DNA from: Pseudoalteromonas aurantia 208 | GTDB taxonomy: Bacteria > Pseudomonadota > Gammaproteobacteria > Enterobacterales > Alteromonadaceae | Direction of reading: 5' to 3' | Assembly: GCF_014858725.1 (NCBI RefSeq) | Contig: NZ_AQGV01000015.1 | Coordinates: 1-64,000, forward strand | DNA length: 64,000 nt | Shown here: positions 1 to 8,674 of the stretch, piece by piece | Numbering within the stretch: the first letter of the stretch is position 1 | Layout: each line of letters begins with the position of its first letter | Notes under the pieces: generated by a model | Databases searched by the model: none | What the model was told of the DNA's origin: nothing | The model's input: the letters and a program-made list of their open reading frames with translations, nothing else | Translations under genes and position numbers: made by a program

Positions 1-7
1 ATTTATT

Positions 8-898
8 ATGAAGATAAGTGATATTGAAATGTTACACGTTGTGGCCCATTCTCGAAGTTTAAACGAGGCGGCACAAAAGCTATATAAAACGCAGCCTGCG
101 ATCACGCAGGCTATGAAACGACTTGAAAGTCAATTGGGATTTAAGTTGTTCGACAGGCAAAATTATCGCGTGGTCTTAACGGACCATGGTCAGCGGTTTT
201 ATAAAGAGTCTACGAAGTTAATTGGAATAAGAGATGATTTACAAATCATGGCCAATGAATTCTCTGCAGGAAATGAAGCAAAGTTAACGATATGCTATGA
301 ACCACTATGCCATCAAAGTGCTTACAATCAAGTTATTGCGTCGGTGTTTAAGCAGTATACTCAAACCGAAATAGCCATTACCAGTGGCAAACGGTTTGTC
401 GCGTTAGAACAAGTTAATAGCGGCGATGCCGATTTAGGCATTGGGCCGTGGTTTGATTTGTTTCATTCCACAGGAGATTTAGACTCGATAGCAGTAGGGG
501 AGTTTAAGCTTGGATTAGTCGCAAAAACAGGTTTACTTCCCAACGCCTTATCTTATGAGGCGCTTGCCAATTACCCATGCTTAGCTATGTTCGAAAGTGG
601 TTTTGATTTTGATAGTGAACGGCTTGCTTATGTTCGCGGCACAAATGTAATGAAACTCGATGATATCGCATCAATTAAGTCATTTTTATTATCAGGGTTA
701 GGCTTCGCAATGATAAGCCTGAGCCACTGCCAAAATGAATTAGATGCAGGATTACTAGAACGCATTACGATTACCGATCGACAAGACTCTTTTACTGCGG
801 GGATCCATGTATTTCGCCAACATAGCAAACACCATGGACCCGTAGCTCGTAAAGTATGGTCTGATTTTCAAGAATTAGGGAAAGTGTATGGAAGATGA
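8..898 (+). CDS. LysR-family transcriptional regulator
   Basis: DNA-binding regulator of the LysR family, 296 residues, the usual family length. Residues 1-62 form the winged helix-turn-helix (ARSRSLNEAA-like segment and the QPAITQAMKRLE recognition helix); the remainder is the co-inducer-binding domain. The ATG at 8 is so close to the window edge that upstream signals cannot be judged. The stop overlaps the start of the Atl gene by 11 bp, so the two are probably co-transcribed. The ligand and targets cannot be deduced. LysR assignment is secure; regulation of the neighbouring gene is inference. Confidence 0.93.
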   Translation: MKISDIEMLHVVAHSRSLNEAAQKLYKTQPAITQAMKRLESQLGFKLFDRQNYRVVLTDHGQRFYKESTKLIGIRDDLQIMANEFSAGNEAKLTICYEPLCHQSAYNQVIASVFKQYTQTEIAITSGKRFVALEQVNSGDADLGIGPWFDLFHSTGDLDSIAVGEFKLGLVAKTGLLPNALSYEALANYPCLAMFESGFDFDSERLAYVRGTNVMKLDDIASIKSFLLSGLGFAMISLSHCQNELDAGLLERITITDRQDSFTAGIHVFRQHSKHHGPVARKVWSDFQELGKVYGR

Positions 899-1193
899 GC
901 ATAAGCAATTACTGTTTACATTAATAGGCAGTGTTCCCAGTGGTAAAGTTGTGGCTTATGGCCAATTGGCTAACTTAGCTGGGTTACCCCGTCAAGCGAG
1001 GGCCGTCGGTCGGCTATTGAAAAACCTTCCTGAAGGTACAACATTGCCCTGGCACCGAGTGGTAAATAGTCAGGGTAAGATCTCATTTCCTGCTGGCTCA
1101 GAAAAATTTAATGAACAAAAAGGACGCTTACAAGAAGAAGGAATTGTATTTAAAAATGATAAAATTAATATGACGGAGTTTCAATGGTGTTGA
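888..1193 (+). CDS. Alkyltransferase-like protein (Atl, MGMT fold without catalytic Cys)
   Basis: A 101-residue protein matching the C-terminal DNA-binding domain of O6-alkylguanine-DNA alkyltransferases. The active-site motif PCHRV is replaced by PWHRV (residues 54-58), with Trp55 where the alkyl-accepting Cys should be. This is the signature of Atl proteins, which bind O6-alkylguanine without repairing it and recruit nucleotide excision repair (known for the E. coli and yeast homologues). ARAVGR (37-42) carries the Arg expected to flip the base. An AGGG sequence lies about 8 bp before the ATG. The gene overlaps the LysR gene by 11 bp. Confidence 0.92.
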   Translation: MEDEHKQLLFTLIGSVPSGKVVAYGQLANLAGLPRQARAVGRLLKNLPEGTTLPWHRVVNSQGKISFPAGSEKFNEQKGRLQEEGIVFKNDKINMTEFQWC

Positions 1194-1219
1194 GTAATCG
1201 GGACTTTAAATGATGTAGT

Positions 1220-1247
1220 TGATCTGATAGTCCCTGTGCAGCGTATT
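1220..1247 (+). promoter_or_regulatory. Putative ECF sigma promoter before the Lon-N-domain gene
   Basis: TGATCT (1220-1225), a 16-base spacer, then CGTATT (1242-1247), ending 33 bases before the ATG at 1280. The same arrangement (TGATCG, 16 bases, CGTATT, 33 bases to the ATG) lies before the sigma gene at 1913. TGATC is the known -35 core of Rhodobacter RpoE (ChrR-controlled) promoters. Assignment to the sigma factor encoded here is inference. Confidence 0.55.
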
Positions 1248-1279
1248 ATTTACAAAGTTATCTAATGTAATCGTTGCCA

Positions 1280-1855
1280 ATGAAATGTGCTATTTTCCCG
1301 CTCCCGATCTTTTTACTGCCACAAGGGTATACTCGCTTACGAATTTTTGAAGAGAGATATCTTCGCATGGTAAAAGAGTCGTTAAAAAGCGAAACAGGAT
1401 TTGTGCTGTGTAATACCGACAATACAGCCAATAAAGGGGCAATATTTGAAGGTGTTTATGTTGAAATTGTGGATTTTTCGCAAGATGAAAGCGGCTATCT
1501 TCTTGTCGATGTTTACGCTTTATCCAATGTGAACATTACCAATGTTGTCGAGGATAGCACTCAGCTTTGCTATGGAGATATGATTTTTGAAAAAAGGTCG
1601 CTTTGGAGAAGTAATTTAGATTCTAAGCGCTGTCATCATATTGAATTGGCCACAATGTTAGAAGAAACATTCAAAAATCATCCACATATTAACTCACTTT
1701 ATAAAGAACAAGCTTTTGATACACCGGTTTGGGTCGCTTCTCGATGGCTGGAATTATTGCCGCTTGAGAATGGACAAAAAGAAAAAATAAAGACTGTGAC
1801 AGACTTTGAACAAGTTGTTGATTTCCTTCATACTGTTTTAATCGAATCTAAGTGA
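1280..1855 (+). CDS. Lon N-terminal (LAN) domain protein
   Basis: A stand-alone protein of about 191 residues resembling the substrate-binding N-terminal domain of Lon protease (PF02190): it opens IFPLPIFLLPQGYTRLRIFE and continues EERYLRMV, with no ATPase or protease domain. Such proteins are common in proteobacteria and their function is unknown. The ATG at 1280 is preferred over a TTG at 1274; neither has a clear Shine-Dalgarno sequence. A putative ECF promoter lies 33 bp upstream, so it may belong to the regulon of the sigma factor encoded next door. Confidence 0.82.
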   Translation: MKCAIFPLPIFLLPQGYTRLRIFEERYLRMVKESLKSETGFVLCNTDNTANKGAIFEGVYVEIVDFSQDESGYLLVDVYALSNVNITNVVEDSTQLCYGDMIFEKRSLWRSNLDSKRCHHIELATMLEETFKNHPHINSLYKEQAFDTPVWVASRWLELLPLENGQKEKIKTVTDFEQVVDFLHTVLIESK

Positions 1856-1880
1856 TCGCGCTGGTAATAATATACGTATT
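1853..1880 (+). promoter_or_regulatory. Putative autoregulated ECF sigma promoter
   Basis: TGATCG (1853-1858), a 16-base spacer, then CGTATT (1875-1880), 33 bases before the sigma-factor ATG. The element overlaps the stop codon of the Lon-N-domain gene. It has the same spacing and the same downstream hexamer as the element at 1220-1247. Autoregulation is typical of RpoE-ChrR loci; here it is inferred from the motif. Confidence 0.6.
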
Positions 1881-1912
1881 GTCTTTTAGTAAGCACAAAC
1901 GAGGCATAGTTT

Positions 1913-2536
1913 ATGGTTAGCCAGTTATCGAGTACAGCTGTACCGCAAAAGTCTGGACACACTAAATGTATGGAAGATACTCCTACAAAAGCACTTTCTA
2001 GTGCATTAGTTAAGGTTGCAGAGCAACGAGACAAAACCGCGTTTGCGGTCTTGTTTAAATACTTTGCACCCAAAATAAAGCGATTTGGAATAAAGCAATA
2101 TGGTTCTGAAGCAATGGCGATGGAGCTAGTTCAAGACACAATGACGTCAGTTTGGCGAAAAGCACATTTGTATAGTCAAGACAAAGGGGCGGCGACAACG
2201 TGGGTCTACACGGTTATGAGAAATGCATCGTTTGACGCACTGCGAAAAATAAAAAGCAAAAAAGAAGACCAGATAAGCGAAGACATTTGGCCGACTTTGC
2301 AAGAAAGCGAATGTAGCAATGATGGTTTTAATGACCATCTACAGGAAAAGCAGATTCAGAAGTACATTAGTTGTTTACCCAAGGCGCAACAAGAAGTTGT
2401 AAAGGGGGTTTACTTTCAGGAAATGTCGCAGGAACAACTCGCTGAGCAGTTAAACATCCCTGTGGGGACTGTCAAATCGAGGTTACGTCTCGCTTTACAA
2501 AAATTAAGAGCGGAAATGGGAGATAGTCATGATTAA
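1913..2536 (+). CDS. ECF RNA polymerase sigma factor, RpoE/ChrR (ECF11) type
   Basis: A 207-residue sigma factor. Region 2 spans about residues 38-115 (FAVLFKYFAPKIKRFG, MELVQDTMTSVWRKA, ATTWVYTVMRNASFDALR). Region 4 spans about 145-200 (LPKAQQEVVKGVYF, SQEQLAEQLNIPVGTVKSRL). GAGG lies 8 bp before the ATG. It overlaps the chrR-like gene by 8 bp; in Rhodobacter sphaeroides this pair responds to singlet oxygen, with ChrR holding RpoE inactive. Known RpoE targets there include the sigma-anti-sigma operon, a photolyase and a Cfa-type methyltransferase, all families present in this unit. Family is secure; singlet oxygen as the signal is inferred. Confidence 0.93.
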   Translation: MVSQLSSTAVPQKSGHTKCMEDTPTKALSSALVKVAEQRDKTAFAVLFKYFAPKIKRFGIKQYGSEAMAMELVQDTMTSVWRKAHLYSQDKGAATTWVYTVMRNASFDALRKIKSKKEDQISEDIWPTLQESECSNDGFNDHLQEKQIQKYISCLPKAQQEVVKGVYFQEMSQEQLAEQLNIPVGTVKSRLRLALQKLRAEMGDSHD

Positions 2537-3194
2537 GCATCACCCTACACAAGAAATGTTAACACAGTTTGCCGAGGGTACATTACCGGCGTCTTTGAGT
2601 ATTGCTATTTCAGCGCATTTGGAGCTATGTCCCTGTTGTGCCAAACAAGTGAAGGCCTTGGAAAACGATAGTAGTGAAAGGTATTTTGTTCAGATTGATA
2701 ATGATTTGGATGGTGATTCAACCACTGACGTAGATTTTGCTGAGATGCTGAGCAACATAACGTCTGATGATTCGATCACTCAGGTACACAGATACATCCC
2801 TCAATCGTTACAATATCAAGCAAAAGAAGTGATTGTACCCAGAGCGATTGCGAGTATCGAGCGGTCAGACTTCTCTCAGGTAGGAAAACTGTCTCGGTCG
2901 CGTCTAGATTTAGAAGATGGGGAATTAAGGGCGAGTTTATTACAAATAGCGCCTGGAGGGGAAATACCGAACCATACTCATACAGGCTTTGAGTTAACGC
3001 TATTGTTAGATGGAAGCTTCGAAGACGAGTCTGGAACCTACGTTGCAGGAGATTTTATTTGGTTGGACGGGCGACATTCACATACGCCGCGCACTGAAAA
3101 CGGTTGCCTGTGCTTTACTCTGGTTAATAGTGCGTTACATTTTAATAAAGGGCTCAGTAAGTTGTTGAACCCAATTGGCAATCTTATTTATTAA
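2529..3194 (+). CDS. chrR: ChrR-type zinc anti-sigma factor with cupin domain
   Basis: A 221-residue two-domain anti-sigma factor. The N-terminal zinc-binding anti-sigma domain shows His5 followed by H-x3-C-x2-C (His30, Cys34, Cys37). The C-terminal cupin (about residues 120-195) carries PNHTHTGFE and GDFIWLDGRHSHTP, whose His and Glu residues form the second metal site needed for singlet-oxygen sensing in ChrR. The gene overlaps the sigma gene by 8 bp and is followed after 9 bp by the DUF523 gene. Expected role: sequester the sigma factor until oxidative damage releases it. Confidence 0.92.
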   Translation: MIKHHPTQEMLTQFAEGTLPASLSIAISAHLELCPCCAKQVKALENDSSERYFVQIDNDLDGDSTTDVDFAEMLSNITSDDSITQVHRYIPQSLQYQAKEVIVPRAIASIERSDFSQVGKLSRSRLDLEDGELRASLLQIAPGGEIPNHTHTGFELTLLLDGSFEDESGTYVAGDFIWLDGRHSHTPRTENGCLCFTLVNSALHFNKGLSKLLNPIGNLIY

Positions 3195-3203
3195 GGGGTG
3201 GTT

Positions 3204-4163
3204 ATGGAAGCTTTTGAGTCAACTATTCAAATAGGGATCAGTGCTTGTCTTGCTGGTGAAAAAGTTCGCTTTGACACGGGCCACAAACGCTCTAACTTTT
3301 GTATGGATGAATTAGGGAACTATGTTGAGTACAAGAAGTTTTGCCCAGAAGTTGCCGTGGGAATGTCAATCCCTAGAGCAACAATAAGGCAGGTCCGTGT
3401 AGGCGATACAATAAAGGTGTGCCGGCCAGATGGCAGCGGAGATGTAGGGCAGAGTTTGACGGCATATGGAGAGCGAGTTGCGACTGAACAGGCAAAAGAG
3501 TTGTCTGGGTTTGTGTTTTGTGCAAAAAGTCCAAGCTGCGGCATGGAGCGGGTCAAAGTATACAATGAAGCTGGTACCGGGAACTCTTCTGAAGGCATAG
3601 GTTTTTTTGCAGCGCAAATAATGAAACATAATCCGAATTTGCCGTGTGAAGAGAATGGGCGATTGAGCGACCGACACCTGAGAGAAAATTTTGTTATGCG
3701 TGTCTATGTCTATAAACATTGGCAAACGTTGAATTTAGATTGTGTTGGGGTGCATGAGCTGACACGTTTTCATGCCAAACATAAATACTTGTTAATGAGT
3801 CATAATTACGAAGCGTATAAAGCACTGGGTAGATTGTTAGGTAATGCAGTAGGGCATGATATTGAAGAGATAAAAGCGCAGTATATAAGTCATTTAATGC
3901 AAGGGTTATCTAGGCCTGCTTCACGTAAAAACCAAGCTAATACACTCAGTCATTTGCAAGGGTATTTTAAGAATGTGTTATCTAAAATCGAGAAGCAGGA
4001 ATTATGTGAAGCGATTGAGCAGTACCGAGAAGGGATCGTGCCTTTATATGTTCCTCTCACCTTACTGAAACACCATTTAACCGTCCATAGTAATGATTAC
4101 TTGACTGAGCAGGTGTACTTTAATCCATACCCTAATGCGTTAAAACTGAGGTTTGGCATTTAA
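3204..4163 (+). CDS. DUF523 (TudS-like) plus DUF1722 (YbgA) fusion
   Basis: A 319-residue protein with two domains. Residues 8-165 are DUF523, with three conserved cysteines: Cys15 in SACL, Cys47 in FCPE and Cys112 in KSPSCG. DUF523 members of the TudS type use three cysteines to hold a [4Fe-4S] cluster for thiouracil or thiouridine desulfidation. Residues about 185-319 are DUF1722 (LTRFHAKHKYLLMSHN). Fusions of this kind often sit next to photolyase genes, as here. The ATG at 3204, 5 bp after AAGGGG, is preferred over a GTG at 3198. The last base overlaps the photolyase ATG. The substrate is unknown. Confidence 0.88.
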   Translation: MEAFESTIQIGISACLAGEKVRFDTGHKRSNFCMDELGNYVEYKKFCPEVAVGMSIPRATIRQVRVGDTIKVCRPDGSGDVGQSLTAYGERVATEQAKELSGFVFCAKSPSCGMERVKVYNEAGTGNSSEGIGFFAAQIMKHNPNLPCEENGRLSDRHLRENFVMRVYVYKHWQTLNLDCVGVHELTRFHAKHKYLLMSHNYEAYKALGRLLGNAVGHDIEEIKAQYISHLMQGLSRPASRKNQANTLSHLQGYFKNVLSKIEKQELCEAIEQYREGIVPLYVPLTLLKHHLTVHSNDYLTEQVYFNPYPNALKLRFGI

Positions 4164-5551
4164 TGGGCACCTTGTTTTGGTTTCGACGGGATCTTAGGTG
4201 CTTCGCCAATGAAGCGTTAATTGAGGCAATTGAAAACGGCGCCAAATCGGCGCTTTTTTTTATCTGTGAAAGGCAATGGATTGGTAAGCACGGTGCTGCA
4301 CCGATTCAGTTTGATCTCATCAAGAGAAGAGTGGACTATTTGGGAAGGAAATTGGCCCAATTCGGTATCAACTTGCATGTGGAAGTAGCTGATACTTATG
4401 CAGAAATACCTGCTCTGTTAAAGCATTTTTGTGTAGCAAACGATATCGAACAAATTTTTGCCAATAAAGAGTATGAAATTAATGAGGTTTTAAGAGACGA
4501 GCAATGTAGATCAATAGGCATTAACTTAAGGTTATTTGATGGTGACGTGATTGCTAAACCCACTACGGTGGTGACTAAAAACAGTGAGATGTTTAAAGTT
4601 TTCACGCCGTTTAAAAAGGCGTGGCTAAAAATTTATGAGCAACAGATGTTCATAGTCAAACCTTGGAGGGTGGTTGCCCAAACAACCCCTTCAATTGAGT
4701 GGCAAACACCTGAATGTTTGAATACCGACAATTCGTCTCAAAAGTGGCCTGTTGACGATGAGAATCTATTTGGCATAGCCAGTCGTTTTGTACAAGAGAA
4801 GTGTACTCATTATTCAATACATCGCGATGTACCAAGCATAAAAGGGACATCCGGGTTAAGTCCTTATATCGCCATTGGGGCGATTTCAGTTAAGCAATTA
4901 CTGGCTGAAGTACAATACTATTATCCTGATATTCTTCAAACACCTAGTAAGCGTGAATTTACTTGGATTAACGAGTTGATATGGCGCGAGTTTTATCGGC
5001 ATTTAATCAGTGCTTTTCCGTCTTTGTGCCAGTACAAGAACTTTAATCGTAAATATGACACCGTAATTTGGCAAGATAGTGACGCGCAATTTAAAGCTTG
5101 GTGCACGGGCAATACGGGCTACCCAATTGTTGATGCTGCTATGCGTCAGCTCAATCAAACTGGATGGATGCACAATCGATTAAGAATGATCGTAGCCAGT
5201 TTTTTGACTAAACACTTACTGATAGATTGGCGTAAGGGAGAACGTTACTTTATGAGCAAGTTAATTGATGGAGATTTGGCAAGCAATAACGGAGGATGGC
5301 AATGGGCTGCGAGTACGGGATGTGATGCCCAACCGTACTTTAGGATATTTAACCCGATCACACAAAGCAAAAAATTTGATCCTGAAGGCGCCTTCATTCG
5401 TACCTATGTACCTGAGCTGGTTGATGTTCCAAATAAATATATTCATTTTCCACATGAGTATTTAGCGGAGTCACCAACCTGTAATTATTCATCAGCGATT
5501 GTTGAGCATAAAGCGGCACGGCAGCGCGCATTGGACGCATTTAAGGTTTGA
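4163..5551 (+). CDS. phrB: Deoxyribodipyrimidine photolyase (class I)
   Basis: Light-driven repair enzyme for cyclobutane pyrimidine dimers, 462 residues, typical length. The N-terminal Rossmann antenna domain begins TLFWFRRDLRCFANEAL. The C-terminal FAD domain has TWINELIWREFYRHL, MRQLNQTGWMHNRLRM and DGDLASNNGGWQWAASTG, the hallmark of class I photolyases. The start codon overlaps the preceding stop by one base (TAATG), indicating translational coupling. Photolyase is an established member of the Rhodobacter RpoE regulon. Confidence 0.96.
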   Translation: MGTLFWFRRDLRCFANEALIEAIENGAKSALFFICERQWIGKHGAAPIQFDLIKRRVDYLGRKLAQFGINLHVEVADTYAEIPALLKHFCVANDIEQIFANKEYEINEVLRDEQCRSIGINLRLFDGDVIAKPTTVVTKNSEMFKVFTPFKKAWLKIYEQQMFIVKPWRVVAQTTPSIEWQTPECLNTDNSSQKWPVDDENLFGIASRFVQEKCTHYSIHRDVPSIKGTSGLSPYIAIGAISVKQLLAEVQYYYPDILQTPSKREFTWINELIWREFYRHLISAFPSLCQYKNFNRKYDTVIWQDSDAQFKAWCTGNTGYPIVDAAMRQLNQTGWMHNRLRMIVASFLTKHLLIDWRKGERYFMSKLIDGDLASNNGGWQWAASTGCDAQPYFRIFNPITQSKKFDPEGAFIRTYVPELVDVPNKYIHFPHEYLAESPTCNYSSAIVEHKAARQRALDAFKV

Positions 5552-5552
5552 T

Positions 5553-5981
5553 ATGGGACCTATTTTAGATAGATTTATCGGCATGTATGATGTTTTACGT
5601 GTTGATAACTTAGCGGTACTTGTGGATGTATACCACCGAGATATTACTTTTGTTGACCCGCTTCATCAGGTAGAAGGGCTTGCTGATTTAACTCAGTATT
5701 TTGCGCATTTATATACAAATGTTAGTGCAATTCATTTTGAAATAGAAGACAAATTTGCAATAGACAATTATGGCTTCGTCTACTGGCAAATGCGCTATAT
5801 TCATCCACGCCTAAATTCAGGCTGTGAAATTGTAGTGAATGGGCATAGCAAGTTGATGTTTAAGGAGGAAAAAGTGATTCATCATAGGGATTATTTTGAT
5901 GTTGGTGAATTGTTGTATCGTCAATTACCGGTACTGAGTTCTGTCATTAAAGTGGTTGACAGAAAGGCGTCGGGAGAATGA
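5553..5981 (+). CDS. SnoaL-like / NTF2-fold protein
   Basis: A 142-residue single-domain protein of the SnoaL-like (NTF2 fold) type; the signature is VDVYHRDITFVDPLHQVEG followed by FEIEDKFAIDNYGFVYWQM. The start at 5553 is preferred to an in-frame ATG at 5499 because TAAGG lies 6 bp upstream and the longer form would run 50 bp into phrB. The stop overlaps the next ATG by 4 bp. SnoaL-like proteins can be isomerases, cyclases or binding proteins. The activity here is unknown, but its place in the unit suggests modification of an oxidised lipid or related substrate (inference). Confidence 0.88.
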   Translation: MGPILDRFIGMYDVLRVDNLAVLVDVYHRDITFVDPLHQVEGLADLTQYFAHLYTNVSAIHFEIEDKFAIDNYGFVYWQMRYIHPRLNSGCEIVVNGHSKLMFKEEKVIHHRDYFDVGELLYRQLPVLSSVIKVVDRKASGE

Positions 5982-6688
5982 AAAAAATACTTATTACAGG
6001 AGCAACCTCAGGTATTGGTAGAGGCTTAGCTGAATATTACGCGTTAAACGACGAAGTTTTTGCCTGTGGTAGAAATAAAGATGCATTGCTTGAACTCAGT
6101 CGGTTACCCAAAGTTACAGCGTTGCAATTTGATGTAACAGATCTGGGAAGTATTCAAGATGCCACAGGAAATCTACCAGCATTGGATATTTTAATTTTAA
6201 ATGCAGGAAATTGTGAATACATAGATGATGCTAAGGCGTTCGATAGTGCTTTGTTTGAGCGAATTATACAAGTTAATTTGGTGTCAATTGGTTACTGCTT
6301 AGAGCAGCTATTGCCAAAAGTAAAGTCAGGTGGACAGCTTGTTATTGTCAGCTCTAGTGCTGCATTTTTAGCTCTTCCTAGGGCGCAGGCGTACGGCGCA
6401 TCAAAAGCCGCGGTGTCTTATTTAGCGCAGTCACTGTCGATTGATTTAACAGACATAGACGTGACATTGGTGCACCCAGGGTTTGTAAAAACCCCGCTGA
6501 CTGATAAAAATGATTTTCCGATGCCTATGGCTGTAACTGTAGACAAAGCCGTTGCATGTATCACTGCTGGTATTATTAAACGGAGAAAGGACATTCATTT
6601 TCCGAAACGTTTAACAATTATAATGAAATTACTCCAAATGCTACCTTTTGGGTTATGGAGACCAATAGCAAAAGGAATATCTCGATGA
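5978..6688 (+). CDS. Short-chain dehydrogenase/reductase (SDR)
   Basis: A 236-residue classical SDR. GATSGIG (residues 7-13) is the NAD(P)-binding glycine motif; LNAGN is the NNAG-type motif; the SSS/YGASK segment supplies the catalytic Ser, Tyr and Lys. It overlaps both neighbours by 4 bp (ATGA), so expression is translationally coupled. The same set of families (SDR, FAD amine-oxidase-like, DUF1365, Cfa) is found together in other proteobacteria under ChrR-type control. The substrate is unknown. Confidence 0.92.
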   Translation: MKKILITGATSGIGRGLAEYYALNDEVFACGRNKDALLELSRLPKVTALQFDVTDLGSIQDATGNLPALDILILNAGNCEYIDDAKAFDSALFERIIQVNLVSIGYCLEQLLPKVKSGGQLVIVSSSAAFLALPRAQAYGASKAAVSYLAQSLSIDLTDIDVTLVHPGFVKTPLTDKNDFPMPMAVTVDKAVACITAGIIKRRKDIHFPKRLTIIMKLLQMLPFGLWRPIAKGISR

Positions 6689-7944
6689 AAAATATAGCAA
6701 TAATAGGCAGTGGTATTTCTGGAATGACAGCCGCTTATCTACTAAGTAAAGTACCTAATCACAATGTAACCGTGTTTGAAAAAAATGATTATGTTGGTGG
6801 GCACACTGCGACAGTCGACGTTGAAGTTGATGGTCAAATGCATGCCATAGATACTGGGTTTATTGTATTCAATGATCGTACCTACCCAAAGTTTGAGAAA
6901 TTGCTGAGTGAGATCGGTATCTCGAGGCAACCGACGCAAATGAGCTTCAGTGTCCAGAATACTCAAAGCGAGTTTGAATATAATGGTCATACATTTACTT
7001 CTTTGTTTGCACAGCGACGAAACATATTTCGGCCGACCTTTTGGCGATTGTTATACGATATCGTGAGATTTAACAAACTATGTAAGCAGCTGTATTATAG
7101 TAATGATTATTCGTGTTGTTCCACTCTAGGAGCGTTGCTTACACAGCATAACTTTAATGAATTTTTTAAAACTCACTATATTTTACCAATGGGCGCTGCT
7201 ATCTGGTCAACAAGCATTGCAAAAATGAGTGAATTTGAAGCGCAGTTTTTTGTGAAGTTTTTTTTCAACCACGGTTTGTTGGATATAGCTAATCGACCTC
7301 AGTGGTATGTCATACCTGGAGGATCTCGTTCATATATTACGCCTTTAATTGAGTCGTTCAAAAATGCAATTCATTTAAATGCCAACATTGAAACAGTACG
7401 TAGAAACGAGGCGGGGGTTGAGCTTGTGATGGAGGATGGGCAAGTGCAGTTATTTGACGAAATTGTTTTTGCCTGTCATTCCGATCAAGCACTGGCTTTG
7501 CTAGAGGCGCCAACTGAGGATGAAGCACAAATATTGGGGAGTATGGCCTACACTGAAAACTCTGTTGTATTACATACCGATAAAAGCATGCTTCCGAAGC
7601 GTGATGCAGCTTGGGCTAGTTGGAATTATTTATTAGATGGTAATGCAGATGCAGCCGCAGTAGTGACCTATCAAATGAATATCCTACAAGGTATTGAAAG
7701 TGAACAGCCGCTGTGTGTGACCCTAAATTATGATAAGGGTATTGATGATTCAAAGGTGCTGCGTAGATTTACGTATCATCACCCTGTGTTTAATCAAACA
7801 AGTATTGATGCTCAAAAGAAAAAAGCACTTATCGATGGTAAACATAATAGCTACTTTTGCGGGGCTTATTGGTTTAATGGGTTTCATGAAGATGGAGTTA
7901 AAAGTGCAGTAGATGTGGCGAGGCAATTTGGGGTTGAGTTTTAA
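6685..7944 (+). CDS. FAD-dependent amine-oxidase-like oxidoreductase (COG2907)
   Basis: A 419-residue flavoprotein. The N-terminal dinucleotide-binding motif IAIIGSGISGMTAAYLL is followed by VFEKNDYVGGHTATV, typical of the flavin amine oxidase/desaturase superfamily. The C-terminal NSYFCGAYWFNGFHEDGV contributes to FAD binding. The ATG at 6685, overlapping the SDR stop by 4 bp and preceded by AAGGAA, is preferred to an upstream ATG at 6655. COG2907 proteins regularly sit beside DUF1365 and Cfa-type methyltransferases, so a role in modifying membrane fatty acyl chains is plausible but unproven here. Confidence 0.92.
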   Translation: MKNIAIIGSGISGMTAAYLLSKVPNHNVTVFEKNDYVGGHTATVDVEVDGQMHAIDTGFIVFNDRTYPKFEKLLSEIGISRQPTQMSFSVQNTQSEFEYNGHTFTSLFAQRRNIFRPTFWRLLYDIVRFNKLCKQLYYSNDYSCCSTLGALLTQHNFNEFFKTHYILPMGAAIWSTSIAKMSEFEAQFFVKFFFNHGLLDIANRPQWYVIPGGSRSYITPLIESFKNAIHLNANIETVRRNEAGVELVMEDGQVQLFDEIVFACHSDQALALLEAPTEDEAQILGSMAYTENSVVLHTDKSMLPKRDAAWASWNYLLDGNADAAAVVTYQMNILQGIESEQPLCVTLNYDKGIDDSKVLRRFTYHHPVFNQTSIDAQKKKALIDGKHNSYFCGAYWFNGFHEDGVKSAVDVARQFGVEF

Positions 7945-8673
7945 ATGGGGTTAAATAGTGCGTTATACCTTGGTGATGTAAGTCACAGACGTCTCGAACC
8001 CATTGAGCATAAGTTCAAGTATCCTATGTATATGGCGTGGATTGATTTAGATGAGTTAGGTCACTTAAATGCGGTTCATCCTTGGTTTGGAACTAATTAT
8101 TTTAAGCCGTTGCGATTCAAGCAAAATGACTATTTAAAAGGGTTCACTGGGCAATTAAAAGACAGAGCCCTAAAAGTGAGCGCTCAATTAGGCGCACAAC
8201 CCAGTTCAGATAGCGTCATGATGTTGTGTCAATTAAGGTGCTTTGGCTTATATTTCAGCCCAGTCAACTTTTATTTTTTCGCTGATCCCAATGGTAAGTT
8301 TACGCATATGGTGGCTGAAGTCAGTAATACACCGTGGAATGAGTGCCATTGTTATTTAGTTTATTTAGATAGAAAAGTGAACTTTAAAAAAGTTTTTCAC
8401 GTATCTCCTTTTATGAATTTGGATATGCATTATCACTGGTCTGTTCGAGCGCCGGCTGCTAGCACCTTGATTCATATTGAAAATAGACGTGAGCAAACAC
8501 GACTCTTTGATGCAACCCTGAGACTTAAACGGTATACGCTATCAAGGGAAAATATCACGTTTATTTTAAAGCGATTCCCTGCAATGACAGTATCAATTTT
8601 TAAAGGTATTTATTGGCAGGCGTTAAGGTTGTTTTTGAAAAAAGTGCCGTTTATCGGGCACCCAGGATCATAA
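7945..8673 (+). CDS. DUF1365 family protein
   Basis: A 242-residue DUF1365 protein. It opens NSALYLGDVSHRRLEP with KFKYPMYMAWIDLDEL, and has CFGLYFSPVNFYFF and VSPFMNLDMHYHW, all characteristic of the family. Its start codon directly follows the stop of the FAD protein, and the next gene starts one base after its own stop. DUF1365 is nearly always found with COG2907 and Cfa genes; its biochemical role is undefined. Loose neighbours in Rhodobacter lie in the RpoE-controlled locus that includes a fatty-acid methyltransferase. Confidence 0.92.
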   Translation: MGLNSALYLGDVSHRRLEPIEHKFKYPMYMAWIDLDELGHLNAVHPWFGTNYFKPLRFKQNDYLKGFTGQLKDRALKVSAQLGAQPSSDSVMMLCQLRCFGLYFSPVNFYFFADPNGKFTHMVAEVSNTPWNECHCYLVYLDRKVNFKKVFHVSPFMNLDMHYHWSVRAPAASTLIHIENRREQTRLFDATLRLKRYTLSRENITFILKRFPAMTVSIFKGIYWQALRLFLKKVPFIGHPGS

Positions 8674-8674
8674 A

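Noticed and set aside
1828..2073. Minus-strand frame over the start of the sigma gene
   Set aside because: It lies antisense to a well supported sigma-factor gene and has no recognisable family.
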